From NCBI GenBank assembly GCA_023416315.1, contig JAEZIA010000490.1:1-5966 (forward strand): 5,966 bases of DNA, read 5' to 3'. A model generated the notes under the pieces. That model searched no databases. It was not told the origin of the DNA and worked only from the letters and a program-made list of their open reading frames with translations. The DNA comes from Actinomycetes bacterium. Its GTDB lineage: Bacteria; Actinomycetota; Actinomycetes; Mycobacteriales; Mycobacteriaceae. Of this stretch, positions 5,948 through 5,966 are shown in pieces (the stretch's first letter is position 1; each line of letters begins with the position of its first letter). A program made the position numbers and the translations under genes.

Positions 5948-5966
5948 CCCACCGAAGCTGTAGTTA

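Noticed and set aside
5948..5966. The 19 bases after etfD
   Set aside because: Too short to support any feature; no stem, start codon with RBS, or repeat is visible. An aspartate aminotransferase gene would be expected further on from M. tuberculosis gene order, but it is outside the window.

Overview
The window is GC-rich actinobacterial DNA, most probably from a fast-growing Mycobacterium (Mycolicibacterium) or a close relative. The evidence is the GC-biased third codon positions, the GTG starts, and a gene pair that matches the Mycobacterium tuberculosis Rv0339c-Rv0338c neighbourhood (iniR-etfD, next to the iniBAC locus). Everything lies on the + strand.

Layout. (1) Bases 1-362 hold the 3' end of a gene that begins outside the window; what is visible is almost entirely a Thr/Pro low-complexity tail. 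(2) Bases 365-2839, starting two bases after that stop codon, encode an 824-residue LuxR-type ATPase regulator of the large LAL/STAND kind: an N-terminal P-loop NTPase, a long Ala-rich helical middle and a C-terminal LuxR helix-turn-helix. This is the Rv0339c/IniR type. (3) Bases 2840-2986 are a 147-base, locally AT-rich intergenic region. It carries two tandem copies of the palindrome AAGTTAC-N6-GTAACTT, 25 bp apart, immediately before a strong Shine-Dalgarno sequence. A weaker IdeR/DtxR-like half-element lies further upstream. (4) Bases 2987-5947 encode a 986-residue membrane iron-sulfur oxidoreductase of the EtfD (Rv0338c) family, with a NarI-like heme-binding membrane domain, two [4Fe-4S] ferredoxin motifs, two CCG (HdrD-like) domains and an unusual Ala/Pro/Lys/Glu tail holding five copies of a VKGLGIA-GA-RPG motif. 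The last 19 bases hold nothing recognisable.

How they work together. The first gene and the regulator are probably co-transcribed and translationally coupled. EtfD, which in mycobacteria passes electrons from acyl-CoA dehydrogenases via the electron transfer flavoprotein to the menaquinone pool, appears to have its own promoter. The paired palindromes suggest a dimeric, TetR-like repressor that is not encoded in the window. The most novel items are this tandem operator and the repeated basic motif of the EtfD tail. I found no mobile element, CRISPR array, RNA gene or phage signature.
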